A stretch of 64,000 nt of DNA from Cellvibrionaceae bacterium AOL6 (GTDB taxonomy: Bacteria; Pseudomonadota; Gammaproteobacteria; Pseudomonadales; Cellvibrionaceae), in the NCBI GenBank assembly GCA_003265435.1, contig NOXC01000002.1, positions 345,712-409,711 of the forward strand. The letters run 5' to 3'. Within the stretch, counting starts at the first letter, position 1. Each line of letters opens with the position of its first letter. This document shows, piece after piece, positions 1 to 10,536 of the stretch. The position numbers were made by a program, and so were the translations under genes. Below the pieces are notes generated by a model. It was not told the DNA's origin. It ran no database searches and saw only the letters and a list, made by a program, of their open reading frames with translations.

Positions 1-1470
1 CTGCCCCCATAAATTGCCTTGCAACACATCGTGATCGTCCGCCAGTACTATGCTTGGTCGATCCCGAACCTGATCGCGGAAGGTCCAGTACCAAAGGTAC
101 CATCGGTATAGCGTATCCAGTTTGGCATGATCGGTATGCCGGCCGTAACGTGTTGGATAGGTTTCGTAGTACTGGTCACCGCAGAACACATAGAGATCCG
201 CAAGATGCTTCTCGCAATGCGCAACCAACGACGTATGGGGAAACAGAATATTGTCCTTGCTGTAGCGGCCAAGCGGTCGTTCCTGAGGAATCAGCTTGGT
301 ATACGTCTCCGCATCCAGGCTTTTTGAAGTCGGGATAATGCAGGAAAACAAGGCAATATTAATCGCTCGCTCCCCGTTTACATCGGCAACAACCTGTCCC
401 TCAAATGCACTATCGTCAGCGCTGCCCGTCAACGATATTCGGTAGCGCGCCGCGCGATCGGGTTGCCAGTCAGTCAATCTGAACAAGGCAACGTAGCCGT
501 CTTCAATCGGCGATGACTGCAGAAAATGCCAATGGGTTTCCCCTTCCGGTAACACAAAGAGAGACACCCTTGGTGTCGTCGTCAAATCAATCGGCATGCA
601 TTGAACAGACAATTTCAATACGCGTTGATTGAGAGAATACATGCAGCCCATGACGGGCCCTAGCGCACGCTCCGGTACAATTGCGATTTTTTCACCCGCA
701 GTACGAATATCTGAAAACCACCACCGAGCGCCAGCCCTGGACTTAGGTGGCGACGAGACGAGCATGATGGCGCCTCGCAAGCGCGCGGCTGAGTACCGCT
801 TCACCACCACCGCATCTAATAGTGCACCGCTTCCTTGGTCCACGGCACTGAGCTGCACATCACAATGGTCCGAATCGCGCTGTTCTATCACTACTTGCAA
901 TACCACTGAATGACGCTTGAGGTCTATGCCAGGCATCGCTGTTCGAGAGGCACGTTTTTGCATTTGCGGCAGCACTTTTGGTTCGCCTTCCTGACTGAAA
1001 TCCATAATGGCCAGCTGGCCGTCTTGATCTATGATGGCCAGTAGGCCACCATTTTCTCCTGGGCTACGCTGTACCAGTGATGCGCCTCGATAGTCGAGTT
1101 CCCCTTCACCTGCACCGAGGAGAAATCCGCCAAGGCCGGGCTTACCCTCCACCACCTGCCCTATGCGGGCATGAATCTCAGCTCGCCCCGGCTCAGCAAG
1201 AAGTTCTCGCGTCAACAGCGAAACCGTACGGATTTCAAACCCTTTGTTCCCATTAGTACATTCAATACGACCATTGTTCAGTTTCCAGTCCTGCAGGCGA
1301 TTAGCCCAAAAATCTTCACCAAGCCATACACGCGCACGAGACCGCTTTTCCAGTGAAAGTGGTGTAGCACCTCTTGCGGAACTGTTTTTGCTGAAATGGG
1401 GACTACAGGCCGGGAGAGAAAGTACCAGACCACCATAGACTGCGCGCTTTATAAACTGTCGACGATACAC
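1..1470 (-). CDS. PhoD-like phosphatase (alkaline phosphatase D family), 3' end cut by window edge
   Basis: The reading frame is open from a GTG at 1470 to base 1, giving 490 codons with no stop, so the C-terminus lies outside the window. The GTG follows an AGAGG ribosome-binding site. The N-terminus reads MYRRQFIKRA then a hydrophobic stretch ending LSLPAC, so a twin-arginine (RRxFIK) signal and a lipobox-like cysteine are both visible; a Tat-exported, possibly lipid-anchored protein is inferred. The last visible residues, VLADDHDVLQGNLWGQ, match the DDHD metal-binding signature of PhoD-type metallophosphoesterases. CxxDQYYE-type residues (FCGDQYYETYP) lie about 45 residues earlier. The roughly 300 residues before the catalytic part form a beta-rich region I do not recognise. 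It lies downstream of the GH86 agarase on the same strand, separated by a terminator. Family is fairly sure; the substrate is unknown. Confidence 0.8.
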   Translation of the reverse strand, partial: MYRRQFIKRAVYGGLVLSLPACSPHFSKNSSARGATPLSLEKRSRARVWLGEDFWANRLQDWKLNNGRIECTNGNKGFEIRTVSLLTRELLAEPGRAEIHARIGQVVEGKPGLGGFLLGAGEGELDYRGASLVQRSPGENGGLLAIIDQDGQLAIMDFSQEGEPKVLPQMQKRASRTAMPGIDLKRHSVVLQVVIEQRDSDHCDVQLSAVDQGSGALLDAVVVKRYSAARLRGAIMLVSSPPKSRAGARWWFSDIRTAGEKIAIVPERALGPVMGCMYSLNQRVLKLSVQCMPIDLTTTPRVSLFVLPEGETHWHFLQSSPIEDGYVALFRLTDWQPDRAARYRISLTGSADDSAFEGQVVADVNGERAINIALFSCIIPTSKSLDAETYTKLIPQERPLGRYSKDNILFPHTSLVAHCEKHLADLYVFCGDQYYETYPTRYGRHTDHAKLDTLYRWYLWYWTFRDQVRDRPSIVLADDHDVLQGNLWGQ

Positions 1471-1490
1471 ACTTTTTACCTCTTGATGAA

Positions 1491-1523
1491 ACACAAAAAG
1501 GCACATGGCTTGCGCCATGTGCC
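1491..1523 (-). terminator. Rho-independent terminator after the GH86 gene
   Basis: On the minus strand GGCACATGGC and GCCATGTGCC form a perfect 10-bp stem with a GCAA loop, followed by TTTTTGTGTTT. It begins 28 bases after the GH86 stop codon and ends just before the ribosome-binding site of the phosphatase gene, so any read-through to that gene would be reduced. Confidence 0.85.
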
Positions 1524-1550
1524 TCAAACATTATCCTTCGTGAACAATGC

Positions 1551-4500
1551 TTATCGTTTAGGCGCGCTGCTAAAATCCCACACAACCAAATTCGCCACCG
1601 TCAACTCACCGTTGTGATGGAAATCCACTTCAATTGTGTTATTGGTCTGCAACGATTCAACCGGCACTGGAATTTCCAGCGTCGCAAAATAGCGCTCCGC
1701 TCGATATCCACCTGGCCCTCGCCAATCCAATGGCGCCGCTACCGATACACCATTTACTTTCAAGCTGTCGATGCTCAGTGTCCCGACTTGGTCGTCCTCA
1801 CCCATGTACAATGCTACCGTCAAGCGCAGCATAGCTTCCGCTGCGCCCGAAGGCACCTGCACATTGTTCACGTTGACCGTCAGTGGACCGCCTGCGACCG
1901 TCACTCGGTGCGGCACGCTGCCACCACTCACGCTTTCTCCGAAGAATTTCTTCTCCGTCACCGTCGCGTTCACCGTGAGGTTGCCCGATAGACTGTAACG
2001 CAGCACCATCGTGCCCTCCGCAGCCAAACTCACGCTTGCCGGTGCGCCACTGTGGTGACGGCGATCCAGAATCGTATCCGCGTTATCGGGGTAGTACATG
2101 TGGCGCATCTCGACATTCGAAATACTGCGATTTCCCAGGCCAAACACATCGAGGTTGACCGTGGTTGCGGCTTTTTCCAGGTTGTTAAGAATCACGAACA
2201 ACTCATCACCCTCAACATAGGCATCGACCTGTACATCAGGATCACTCGCCTGAGACTCCACACGAGTGCCATCCACATCGGCCCAAAGTTCGAAGAAGCG
2301 AATATAATCCGACCACGTCCAGTCACCCTGATTCAGGTTTTCTTCAATCAGCATCGCGTAGTGATAACGCGTGGTGCAATCGGGGACGTCTTTGTAACCG
2401 CAGACCCCCATGGTTGTGTAGCCATTTTCTGCCCCTAGGTATCCCCACAGAGGTTTGCCTGGTGTAAATGGCATTGACTTAATCACGTAGTCCGGGCGCT
2501 CTAGAAATTGCATTAACATCCCATTGAAGGACTTCAACACTTCCGCGTCAAAGCGCTCTTCATGCGGCCGCGTATCCCAACCACCCTGCACCGCACCGTA
2601 CTCCGACAGTACTATGGGCTTGCGTTGAGCAAATCCGTTCTGATGAACGTCATACCACTCCATCATGTCGAGCATCGCTTGGGTGTGACCACCGCGACGC
2701 AATACTTCGGTATCACCCGGATTCACGGCCGGCCAGTCATAAATATGGACCGCATAGAAATCCATATTATCGCCCGCCGCGTCCATAAAGCCGCGCCACA
2801 TCACATCCCACTGATACCATGGTAATGCGCGCCCATCATCCACAGCGGTCGCCATGCGGCTTTGGAAGAACGCTTCAGCTTCGGCTTCCGCCTGTGGGTC
2901 ATCCGCCACAATCCACTGGTCATAAGCATCGTCTGTAAAACGCGAAATGCCATCGGCGCGGAAGAAGTCATGCTGCCCCCAGGTCATGCCGCCGATCATC
3001 GGCGCTTCAGCCCCCAGGCGAGATTTGATTTCCGCCGCGACCAGGTTGTGGTATTCCCAGATTTGCTCCTGGTTCGTCACCATGAACTGACCGGTTTTCA
3101 TTTTCATATCCGGCTCGTTGATGACTTCCCAGAACATTGGCAGGGGCTCGCCCACATAACCATTACGTGAGTGGGCAAAGTAATTTTCCACATACTGTCC
3201 AACCCATTCAGCCGAGGTTTCGATGTGCTTGGGTTGCCAACCTGTCCATGTAAAGCCGTTGTCATACCAACTCAGCGTTGGGTAAAGAGGATGGGGGTTG
3301 GTGCCGGCAATCAGCTCATTTTTACTGTCGGGGAAACGGTGATAGAACGGCGTATTTTCATGCGCCAAACGCAGCTCTTCCCCGCGCTCGACCATCCAGT
3401 CGAGGTCGGCCCAGTTCGGACGATTCGGATCTTCGGGCGTTTCACTGAATTTCCAGGTGGCTGAACCGTTGTCGCGCCCCATGTACACATCCAGTGTATT
3501 GAGCAGGTAGTTCAACTTGTCGGCATGCCCGTCCCAGTCGCGCTCAAATGGCGTGCTGTGTACGGTCATATGACGATTGCGACCAAAGTCGGAGACCCCG
3601 TTTACAATGTGGCGAATATTGGCGTTTACGCTGACATCAACGGTATACGCATTTGATACCTGAGTGGAGGCACACCCGGAACGGTCCGCAAAATGATTCA
3701 ATGGCGTGCCCGGGCATTGGTCTTCGAAATTCGCAACCCCGTCACCGTCATTGTCATTGCCTTGCACGCTACAACCGCTGGCGCTGACATTCGTCCAGAA
3801 TGGGGTGTCGGGGCACTGATCGTGCTCGTTGAACACACCATCAAAGTCATCATCGTCACCGCCGGTACTGGTACAGCCAACCTCATCGACAAAGTCTTCA
3901 TTTGGCGTGTTCGGACATTGATCTAAAAGATCATTCACACCGTCTTCATCACTGTCGAGTTGCGACGGCGTACAGCCTGAAGCGTTCGCCTGCTCCCCGG
4001 AAGGTGAGTTCGGACACTGGTCGTGAATATCCGCTACACCATCAGCATCACCGTCCAGACTGTCATCAACGGGGCCCAGATAATGAAAGACCAGGTTATC
4101 AATATTGAACTGGAAGTCGGCTGAGCCCGCACCGCTGACTCTCAACGTGGTAACACCGGGGTAGATATTAAATCGTGTGCTGCTGGTAACATTGAGGAAC
4201 TGATCCCAATCTCCCGTACCAACAATTTCCGTGATGTTTTTCAGAGCCAGCTGCCCCTCGTGATCGGTGACCCATAAACCTGCGGCCGTGTTGGCCGTAT
4301 TGGCCGTACCTACACGAAATACTGCTTCGTACAAGCCCCCAGCGGGGTTTTCGATATAGAACTCGAGGTAATCGCCGCTATTAAAATAATTGACGGCCTG
4401 TCCGCCATTTACGGCATAGACGTCTATTTCACCACCTACAGCCTGATAGTGCTCAGCTTCCAGCGTGAAACTGCCGCTGACCGATACGGGCGTACCCGGA

Positions 4501-5606
4501 ATAGGAGTGGGCGCGGGTGTTGGAGTGGGCGCCGATGTGGGTGTCGGAGCCGGCGTCGGGGTTGGAACCGGGCTCGGCGTGGGTGTGGGCTGCGGCGTCG
4601 GTGATGGCGTCGGTACCGGCGTCGGAGTGGGCACTGGCGTCGGTGTCGCACCGGCGTAACTCAACTCAAACGCATCAATATTCCATTGCCAGTCGTGAGT
4701 ACCCGCCCCGTGCAAGCGTACACTCACACTGCCGGCAGGCAAAGAAACGCGGTGGCTCGACATCAGTGGTAGGAAGTTATCCCAACCGGAGGCAGGCACT
4801 GCGTTGACGCCTTGCGATACCCAGTTCGAACCAGAGCCCACGAGAAACTCGATACTTGCACCGGAGTTGATTGCCGTGCCCATAAAATAGGTCAGATCAT
4901 ACTGACCGGCGATCGGCACGTTGAGTGTGTAATCAATAAAGTCCCCGCGGTTCACATAATTCAGTGCCGTGTCACCGTTCACTGTATAGGTCGTTACAGG
5001 AAGTGGTTGCCCATCCGGCCAAGTGCCGCCTACCTGGTCATAGGCCTCGGCCTCTTGATACAGCGGTCTGGGAATTGGTGTTGGCGTTGGCGTTGGTGTG
5101 GAGTTGGAGCTCAACGTAAATTTATCGAGATTCCATTGCCAGGTATTCGCCCCAGAGCCTCTAACCTGAACTCGAACCTGACCCGCAGGCAGTGTCACTG
5201 AATGTGCGGCCGTCAACGGTTGAAAATTATCCCAGTGACCTGCCGGAACGGATGTGCGCCCCTGCGACTGCCACTGGTTATTGGATTCCACCAGAAACTC
5301 GATTTCCGCGCCGCTGGTCATAGAAGTGCCAATCAGATACTGAAGGCTGTATGTGCCCGCTTGCGACACATTGATCGTGTAGAGTGCGCTGTCCCCGGCA
5401 TTCACGTAATTGATTGCCGTCGCGCTATTGACGTTGTAAATGCTAATGGGGTTGGGCTGCCCATCGACGTAACTGCCACTGACCTGAGTAAACTGCTCGG
5501 CCTCGACGGTGAGTGTGGCGCTGTTCGCCGCGGCACTCCATCCCATAGTGGTGCAGGCGGAGATTACCCCCGCCAGCGACATGGATTTCGCTATGTAGTT
5601 TTTCAT
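1551..5606 (-). CDS. Secreted multidomain GH86 beta-agarase/porphyranase with CBM6 modules
   Basis: 1351 residues. A signal peptide (about 1-30) is followed by two CBM6-like modules (about 31-165 and 183-320), a long Pro-Thr linker (about 320-372), and a third CBM6-like module (about 378-512). Four type-3 thrombospondin calcium-binding repeats follow (about 517-650; DxDxDGVxDxxDxCPxTP). The catalytic part (about 655-1230) contains [10 protein letters not shown], with the likely acid/base Glu near 831, and [11 protein letters not shown], with the likely nucleophile Glu near 1002. [17 protein letters not shown] at its start is typical of GH86, a family that includes beta-agarases and porphyranases acting on agar-type galactans. 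The CBM6 modules probably bind agarose chains. The ATG has a GGAGA ribosome-binding site. Agarase versus porphyranase cannot be separated by eye. The divergent neighbour is a GH50 agarase. Confidence 0.9.
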   Translation of the reverse strand: MKNYIAKSMSLAGVISACTTMGWSAAANSATLTVEAEQFTQVSGSYVDGQPNPISIYNVNSATAINYVNAGDSALYTINVSQAGTYSLQYLIGTSMTSGAEIEFLVESNNQWQSQGRTSVPAGHWDNFQPLTAAHSVTLPAGQVRVQVRGSGANTWQWNLDKFTLSSNSTPTPTPTPIPRPLYQEAEAYDQVGGTWPDGQPLPVTTYTVNGDTALNYVNRGDFIDYTLNVPIAGQYDLTYFMGTAINSGASIEFLVGSGSNWVSQGVNAVPASGWDNFLPLMSSHRVSLPAGSVSVRLHGAGTHDWQWNIDAFELSYAGATPTPVPTPTPVPTPSPTPQPTPTPSPVPTPTPAPTPTSAPTPTPAPTPIPGTPVSVSGSFTLEAEHYQAVGGEIDVYAVNGGQAVNYFNSGDYLEFYIENPAGGLYEAVFRVGTANTANTAAGLWVTDHEGQLALKNITEIVGTGDWDQFLNVTSSTRFNIYPGVTTLRVSGAGSADFQFNIDNLVFHYLGPVDDSLDGDADGVADIHDQCPNSPSGEQANASGCTPSQLDSDEDGVNDLLDQCPNTPNEDFVDEVGCTSTGGDDDDFDGVFNEHDQCPDTPFWTNVSASGCSVQGNDNDGDGVANFEDQCPGTPLNHFADRSGCASTQVSNAYTVDVSVNANIRHIVNGVSDFGRNRHMTVHSTPFERDWDGHADKLNYLLNTLDVYMGRDNGSATWKFSETPEDPNRPNWADLDWMVERGEELRLAHENTPFYHRFPDSKNELIAGTNPHPLYPTLSWYDNGFTWTGWQPKHIETSAEWVGQYVENYFAHSRNGYVGEPLPMFWEVINEPDMKMKTGQFMVTNQEQIWEYHNLVAAEIKSRLGAEAPMIGGMTWGQHDFFRADGISRFTDDAYDQWIVADDPQAEAEAEAFFQSRMATAVDDGRALPWYQWDVMWRGFMDAAGDNMDFYAVHIYDWPAVNPGDTEVLRRGGHTQAMLDMMEWYDVHQNGFAQRKPIVLSEYGAVQGGWDTRPHEERFDAEVLKSFNGMLMQFLERPDYVIKSMPFTPGKPLWGYLGAENGYTTMGVCGYKDVPDCTTRYHYAMLIEENLNQGDWTWSDYIRFFELWADVDGTRVESQASDPDVQVDAYVEGDELFVILNNLEKAATTVNLDVFGLGNRSISNVEMRHMYYPDNADTILDRRHHSGAPASVSLAAEGTMVLRYSLSGNLTVNATVTEKKFFGESVSGGSVPHRVTVAGGPLTVNVNNVQVPSGAAEAMLRLTVALYMGEDDQVGTLSIDSLKVNGVSVAAPLDWRGPGGYRAERYFATLEIPVPVESLQTNNTIEVDFHHNGELTVANLVVWDFSSAPKR
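4496..4652 (-). repeat. Pro-Thr linker repeat inside the GH86 gene
   Basis: Tandem six-base-scale repeats encode alternating Pro-Thr/Pro-Ser, giving a flexible extracellular linker between CBM modules. The same kind of linker occurs in the GH16, GH10 and DM13 genes of this window. The repetitive DNA produces long false open frames on the other strand. Confidence 0.8.
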
Positions 5607-5920
5607 CTGTTCTCCTACGCCGCATTATTGTGTTTTCGGCGTGTCGAATTATCTGCGGTACCCTTACGACGTCCTCTGCACGTGTTAATGCCTGACGTAC
5701 AGAACAGCAAGACACAGAGCGTGAAAGCTGTTCACCGCAGTGCGTTCGGCCCGAGAGCCTGGGTGCACTACCCGATATCGATGACGAGCTGAAATGGGAG
5801 CGCCGTGCACCAACGTAATCGGCTTCAGCACTCTTTTTATCCTATTATTATTTTTGTACTGCTTTCGCGGACGCCCTAAACGGACGCTGCGCGAGACCTT
5901 CTCATCGCCGGGCCATATTG

Positions 5921-5940
5921 TCAACTATTTACAATAAGGA
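5921..5940 (+). promoter_or_regulatory. Direct-repeat box, copy 1, agarase divergent region
   Basis: TCAACTATTTACAATAAGGA matches the copy at 6098-6117 at 17 of 20 positions in the same orientation, 177 bases apart. It is a candidate regulator site or RNA-level element; function is inferred only from duplication and position. Confidence 0.4.
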
Positions 5941-6097
5941 TTCGAGATTCTGTCATCAATGTACGCAATGCGCCACCTCAAACGCGCAATAAATACATTA
6001 AATTTGCGCTAAAGTAGTATTTAACCGACTAAAGCCCCCCTAAAAGCGATAGAAAAGATTGCGGTACGCCCACGACTGGCCTATCATCCACAATCTG

Positions 6098-6117
6098 TTA
6101 ACAATTTACAATAAAGA
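6098..6117 (+). promoter_or_regulatory. Direct-repeat box, copy 2, GH50 leader
   Basis: TTAACAATTTACAATAAAGA lies 13 bases before the GH50 ATG and overlaps the region expected for the ribosome-binding site. The TTACAATAAA core is shared with leaders of other CAZyme genes in the window. Confidence 0.4.
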
Positions 6118-6130
6118 CAGGTTGCGAAAT

Positions 6131-8507
6131 ATGAGAAGTCCATTGGCCCTACGCCATCTGCCAAAAGCCCTGCTATTGGCCTTGTCCCCTGCGGTCCTCG
6201 TCGCGTGTAATCAGACATCAACGACACCTCAGGCTGCCACCGAACCGTCGAAAGCACTCGAAGAAACCCTGCAAATACTCTATTCGTTCGAGGGTAAAGA
6301 TATTCCCACCGACGCGGAATTGATCTGGGCGCAAGCGTCCTTAACCCAAGCCGACGCCAGTGAGGGAGTTCAAGCACTCAAGATCAAGATGGACTCGGCA
6401 GCAAATGCCTACACTGCGGTGACCTTCCGTCCAGATACACCATGGGACTGGAGTGAATTTCAAGACTTCAGTTTAGCGATGGAAATGGCCAACCGAGGGG
6501 AGGTATCGACGCAGATTTATCTGGATATTGAGGACATTGACAATAACGTCTATACCCGAACAGTTAACGTCCCTGTTGGCGGAAAAAAGACCTACTATGC
6601 GAAGATGAATGGCCACGACCTCGCTACGCCGAATGGCGACGAAAACATAGAACTGAATTTCGCTTCTGGACTACGCTCAAACCCAGTAACATGGGAAAGT
6701 GACTCCATTCAATTTGTCTCAATGTGGGGTAAAAAGAATTTAAACCTGAATGGTATTCGACGAATAACCTTCAGTGTACAGACAGCGTTGCGAGACAAAG
6801 AAATCACCATCGACAACCTTCGGCTCATCGCAAATCCTCCACAGAACGAAGCTTTCTTAAATAAGATTGTCGATAAATTTGGGCAAAATGCTAAAGATGA
6901 CTTTGTCGGTAAGATCCATTCCGAAGAAGAAATGCACGCTCAGCGCGATGCAGAATTGAAAACCCTTTCGGGCGGCAAAAAATTATCGGATCGATCTCGC
7001 TTTAGCGGTTGGACTGCCGGGCCCAAACTCGAAGCCACCGGCTTCTTTCGTACAGAAAAAGTAGATGGGAAATGGGCACTGGTGACACCCGACGGCTACC
7101 TCTACTTTGCAACGGGCATTGATATCATACGCCTGTCCAATTCCACTACAATGACAGGGTACGATTTCGACCAATCGTTGATCCAGCAGCGCAGTGCCGA
7201 CGATACAACACCCGAAGACTCCATGGGCCTGAATACCGTTCCGATGCGTGCTGTACCATCCCGTCATGTCACCTCAAAAAACCCGTGCTGAAATGTTTGA
7301 ATGGCTTCCTAGCTACGAAGGCGAACTAGGCAACCATTTCGGGTATCGGCGCTCAGCACACTCAGGACCCATAAAACGGGGCGAAACCTATAGTTTTTAT
7401 AGTGCGAACCTCGAGCGCAAGTACGGGGAGACCACTCCACGATCCTACCTAGACGAATGGGAAGAAGTCACAATACAGAGAATGTTGAACTGGGGCTTCA
7501 CTTCGCTAGGAAATTGGACGGACCCTCGTTTCTACGATCAAGAACGTATCCCCTACTTTGCGAATGGATGGATCATTGGAGACTTCAAAACGGTTTCAAG
7601 CGGAAACGATTTTTGGGCTCCCATGCCCGATGTTTTCGACCCCAAGTTTGAAGAAAGAGCCATGGTCACTGCAGAGACTGTCGCCCAGGAAGTTCAAAAT
7701 TCACCTTGGTGCGTGGGCGTATTCATCGACAACGAAAAAAGCTTCGGTCGCCCCGAGACAGATGAAGCACGACTGGGCATTGTCTTTCATACGCTTCGAC
7801 GTGATGGTAAAGATGTACCCACGAAGCGCGCATTCACAAATGCAATGAAAGCTAAGTACGGTGATATTGATGCACTAAACAGCGCATGGGATAAATCCAT
7901 CAATAGCTGGGAAGACTTTGACAAAGGCATCGACTCAAGCATTGATAGTCAGACTCAGCTCTCGGATTACTCCATACTACTCGAGTTATATGCCGATAAA
8001 TATTTCGCCATCGTCGCAAAAGCTCTTGACACGCACATGCCAAACCACCTTTATCTTGGCGCTCGCTTCCCCGACTGGGGCATGCCTATGGAAGTTGTTC
8101 GCGCAGCGGCGAGCCACGTGGATGTAATGAGCTACAACTCCTACAAAGAAGGCTTACCAGATCACAAGTGGACCTTTCTTGAGGAGATTGACAAGCCTAG
8201 TATTATCGGCGAGTTTCACTTCGGAGCCAGCGACTCTGGCTTATATCACCCAGGACTATTGCACGCTGCCAATCAGGAAGACCGCGCGCGCATGTATAAA
8301 GAATATATGGAATCGGTTATCGATAACCCGTATTTCATTGGCGCGCATTGGTTTCAATATATCGACTCCCCAATTACTGGCAGGGCCTACGACGGAGAAA
8401 ACTACAACGTAGGCTTTGTCAGCGTTGCGGATGTGCCTTACGCGCCTATGGTTAAAGCGGCAAAAACTCTGCACACAGAACTTTACGATCGGCGCTTCGG
8501 AAAATAG
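6131..8507 (+). CDS. GH50 beta-agarase lipoprotein, broken by one frameshift
   Basis: Two overlapping frames (to 7291 and from about 7248) together encode one GH50 agarase. Removing one A from the A6 run at 7276-7281 joins ...VTSK to TRAEMFEWLP... and gives a 791-residue protein of normal family length. The ATG at 6131 starts a lipoprotein signal with lipobox VLVAC. Residues up to about 300 form an N-terminal beta-sandwich domain, followed by the TIM barrel beginning GWTAGPKLEATGFFRTEK. Catalytic motifs are FIDNEKS (acid/base Glu) and IIGEFHFG (nucleophile Glu). GH50 enzymes are exo- or endo-acting beta-agarases releasing neoagaro-oligosaccharides, which suits a partner of the divergent GH86 enzyme. 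As written the sequence would give a truncated product; a sequencing indel is my preferred reading. Confidence 0.88.
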
Positions 8508-8545
8508 TGTTATTTAGCTCCGTTTCTCCTTGTGAGACGCTTGAG

Positions 8546-8572
8546 CCCGCTGCTTGCAGCGGGCTTTTTTTT
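8546..8572 (+). terminator. Rho-independent terminator after the GH50 gene
   Basis: AGCCCGCTGC, a TT loop and GCAGCGGGCT form a 10-bp stem followed by a run of eight T. It lies about 40 bases after the GH50 stop and before the next gene's start. Confidence 0.85.
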
Positions 8573-8592
8573 AACAACAGTGAGTCACTCTC

Positions 8593-10536
8593 ATGAAAAT
8601 ATGGCTGACAATGACCGCGCTTTTCGCTTCTGCCTGCGGCACTGGGCCCAAAGTCAACCCGAAACACGATGATTTACTCCTTCCCTACTTTAAAAACATA
8701 TCGGAGAAAGTTGGTCTGAAATCGACCGCCACCTGGAAATACGGTGGCCCCGCCATCGCCGACCTCAATCAGGATGGGCGATACGATTTATTACTGAGTA
8801 ACCATCACGAAGTCCCCGCAACCCTATATTGGGGAAGCCAAAGCGCCGTTTACACTGAACACAAAACGCCGATTGCGAGATGGGATGTTCATGGTATCGC
8901 CGCCGGTGATTACGACTTGGATGGCGATGGCGACATACTGGTAGCACTCGGAGGAGGCAATGGCACCACGCCTCAACCCCCTCGCTTACTGCAAAACAAT
9001 AATGGTCAGTTCGACGACGTGACCGAACAGGCAGGGATTGCCGATATGGGCGCGCGTGGCCGCGCGGTGAGATGGCTCGATCTCGATAGCGACGGCGATC
9101 TAGACATACTGCAAATCAATGCTGAAAAGCTGGAAAACGAGATCGATACTCCGAGAAATATCTTGTTTGAAAATACCGGGAAGGGGCGTTTTCAATACAG
9201 AGAAAATGAAACGTTTGAGTCCATTAATGCAGAACGAGTGTTGCTAGCTGAACTGAACGGCGACATGGCACTAGACCTCATCACTTTTTCTCCTCTAGGT
9301 TTGTATATTAATGAAGGAGATTTCCGGTTCAATAACGTGTCGGAGAGACTCCCCTTTTCTAAGAGCACTCCACTCTCATACGTGCAAGCTGTCGCAGCAC
9401 CGGATATTGACAACGATGGCGATGCCGACCTGTATATCGCTCGAGGTAAAACCTATTATCAAATAGCAAACAACTCACTACATTTTAATGCGGATACACA
9501 CACTCTCGACATACGTGATCAAGGCAATGCCAACTCGAACGGCATAACGTTTACTACCAACAATGAGCAGGTTACTCTCGCGCACTTCTGGCATTGGCCG
9601 CGAGGTCAAGATGTCACCTTGCCGATATTTGTCGGTAAAGAGGCACAACGATTCGACACTCCTGACGCAGCCCCCTTAACGTTCCATGGAGAGCAAGCAC
9701 TGGGCGAAGCGCTTGAGAAAAATGAAAGCGGCTGGTATCTCAGCTACCTAGGAAAGAAGCATTGGCGGCTTGATTGGGTGCTCAAAGATAGTCTGGCATG
9801 GGACATCCGCGCGAGCTTATCAGGGATTTCAGGTTTCACACCCGATTTTAAGGTCCAAAACCTGGCTATTCCTGATTTACTGCTACGTAATGATGGCGAT
9901 CGTTTTACTGATATTTCGTATGTGCTACCCGAAAAAACCCAAACGAATAACTGGGGCGTGACACATGGCGACTTCAATAACGACGGGTGGGAGGACCTAT
10001 TCGTCTACCGATTCGGAAATTTACGCGAGCGCATAGAAGACATCCTACTATTAAACCGTGAAGGGCAACATTTCACTGCTCTGCCAAATCACGGTGCGAC
10101 CGTGACGGGAACCACCGCACACGGCGACATGGGTGCAGCATTTGACTACGATAGGGATGGAGATGTTGACCTACTCAGCGGTGACGACGATCAGGGGAAA
10201 TGGTATCTCTTCGAAAACACATTGGGGACACAGGCACACCACGCCATGCTTGTCGAGGTGGGATATTCCCCCTCGGGCACAGGACCTGAAGGTGCCAAGG
10301 TCTCCCTCTCTCTTGAGAGCGGTTTGACACAAGTGAAATGGGTAGCTTCCGCCGGAGCCACGCATTCTCAAAGTCAGCTCAACATCGTACATTTCGGACT
10401 CGGCGCAGAAGAGCGCATCAACAAAATTTCTGTGACGTGGAGGGATAATAGTGCTATGAATTTTCATCCACACAATTTCAATAACCCTGACGAGCAAGCA
10501 CACGTCGCATTCTTCATGTACCCTGCTGCGCCATAA
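8593..10536 (+). CDS. FG-GAP/VCBS-repeat lipoprotein with ASPIC/UnbV-type C-terminal domain
   Basis: 647 residues. The N-terminus MKIWLTMTALFASAC is a lipoprotein signal with lipobox ASAC. Several calcium-binding propeller repeats of the FG-GAP/VCBS type are visible, each with a DxDxDGxxD-like loop: DLNQDGRYDL, DLDGDGDI, DLDSDGDLDI, DIDNDGDADL, DFNNDGWEDL and DYDRDGDVDL. The C-terminal part carries GAKVSLSLESG and HFGLGAEERINKISVTWRD, which resembles the ASPIC/UnbV domain common behind FG-GAP repeats in surface proteins. An extracellular beta-propeller binding glycans or proteins is likely; no enzymatic role can be assigned. The gene follows the GH50 terminator and its 3' end overlaps the convergent ROK kinase gene by 23 bases. 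Confidence 0.75.
   Translation: MKIWLTMTALFASACGTGPKVNPKHDDLLLPYFKNISEKVGLKSTATWKYGGPAIADLNQDGRYDLLLSNHHEVPATLYWGSQSAVYTEHKTPIARWDVHGIAAGDYDLDGDGDILVALGGGNGTTPQPPRLLQNNNGQFDDVTEQAGIADMGARGRAVRWLDLDSDGDLDILQINAEKLENEIDTPRNILFENTGKGRFQYRENETFESINAERVLLAELNGDMALDLITFSPLGLYINEGDFRFNNVSERLPFSKSTPLSYVQAVAAPDIDNDGDADLYIARGKTYYQIANNSLHFNADTHTLDIRDQGNANSNGITFTTNNEQVTLAHFWHWPRGQDVTLPIFVGKEAQRFDTPDAAPLTFHGEQALGEALEKNESGWYLSYLGKKHWRLDWVLKDSLAWDIRASLSGISGFTPDFKVQNLAIPDLLLRNDGDRFTDISYVLPEKTQTNNWGVTHGDFNNDGWEDLFVYRFGNLRERIEDILLLNREGQHFTALPNHGATVTGTTAHGDMGAAFDYDRDGDVDLLSGDDDQGKWYLFENTLGTQAHHAMLVEVGYSPSGTGPEGAKVSLSLESGLTQVKWVASAGATHSQSQLNIVHFGLGAEERINKISVTWRDNSAMNFHPHNFNNPDEQAHVAFFMYPAAP

Larger units (their letters stand above)
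5607..6130. other. Divergent control region between GH86 and GH50 agarase genes
   Basis: No gene is seen in these 524 bases. Two similar 20-base A/T-rich boxes (5921-5940 and 6098-6117, 17 of 20 identical, core ATTTACAATAA) lie in the same orientation. AACACAATAATG (minus strand, 5623-5634) sits just upstream of the GH86 ribosome-binding site. Both promoters must lie here, but I cannot fix -35/-10 boxes with confidence. Confidence 0.6.

Noticed and set aside
4465..4659. Gly-Val-rich frame opposite the GH86 linker
   Set aside because: Mirror of Pro-Thr codons; the same artefact appears opposite every Pro-Thr linker.
4490..4660. CRISPR-like tandem repeat
   Set aside because: The repeats are in-frame linker codons with no spacers; no CRISPR or cas gene was seen in the window.
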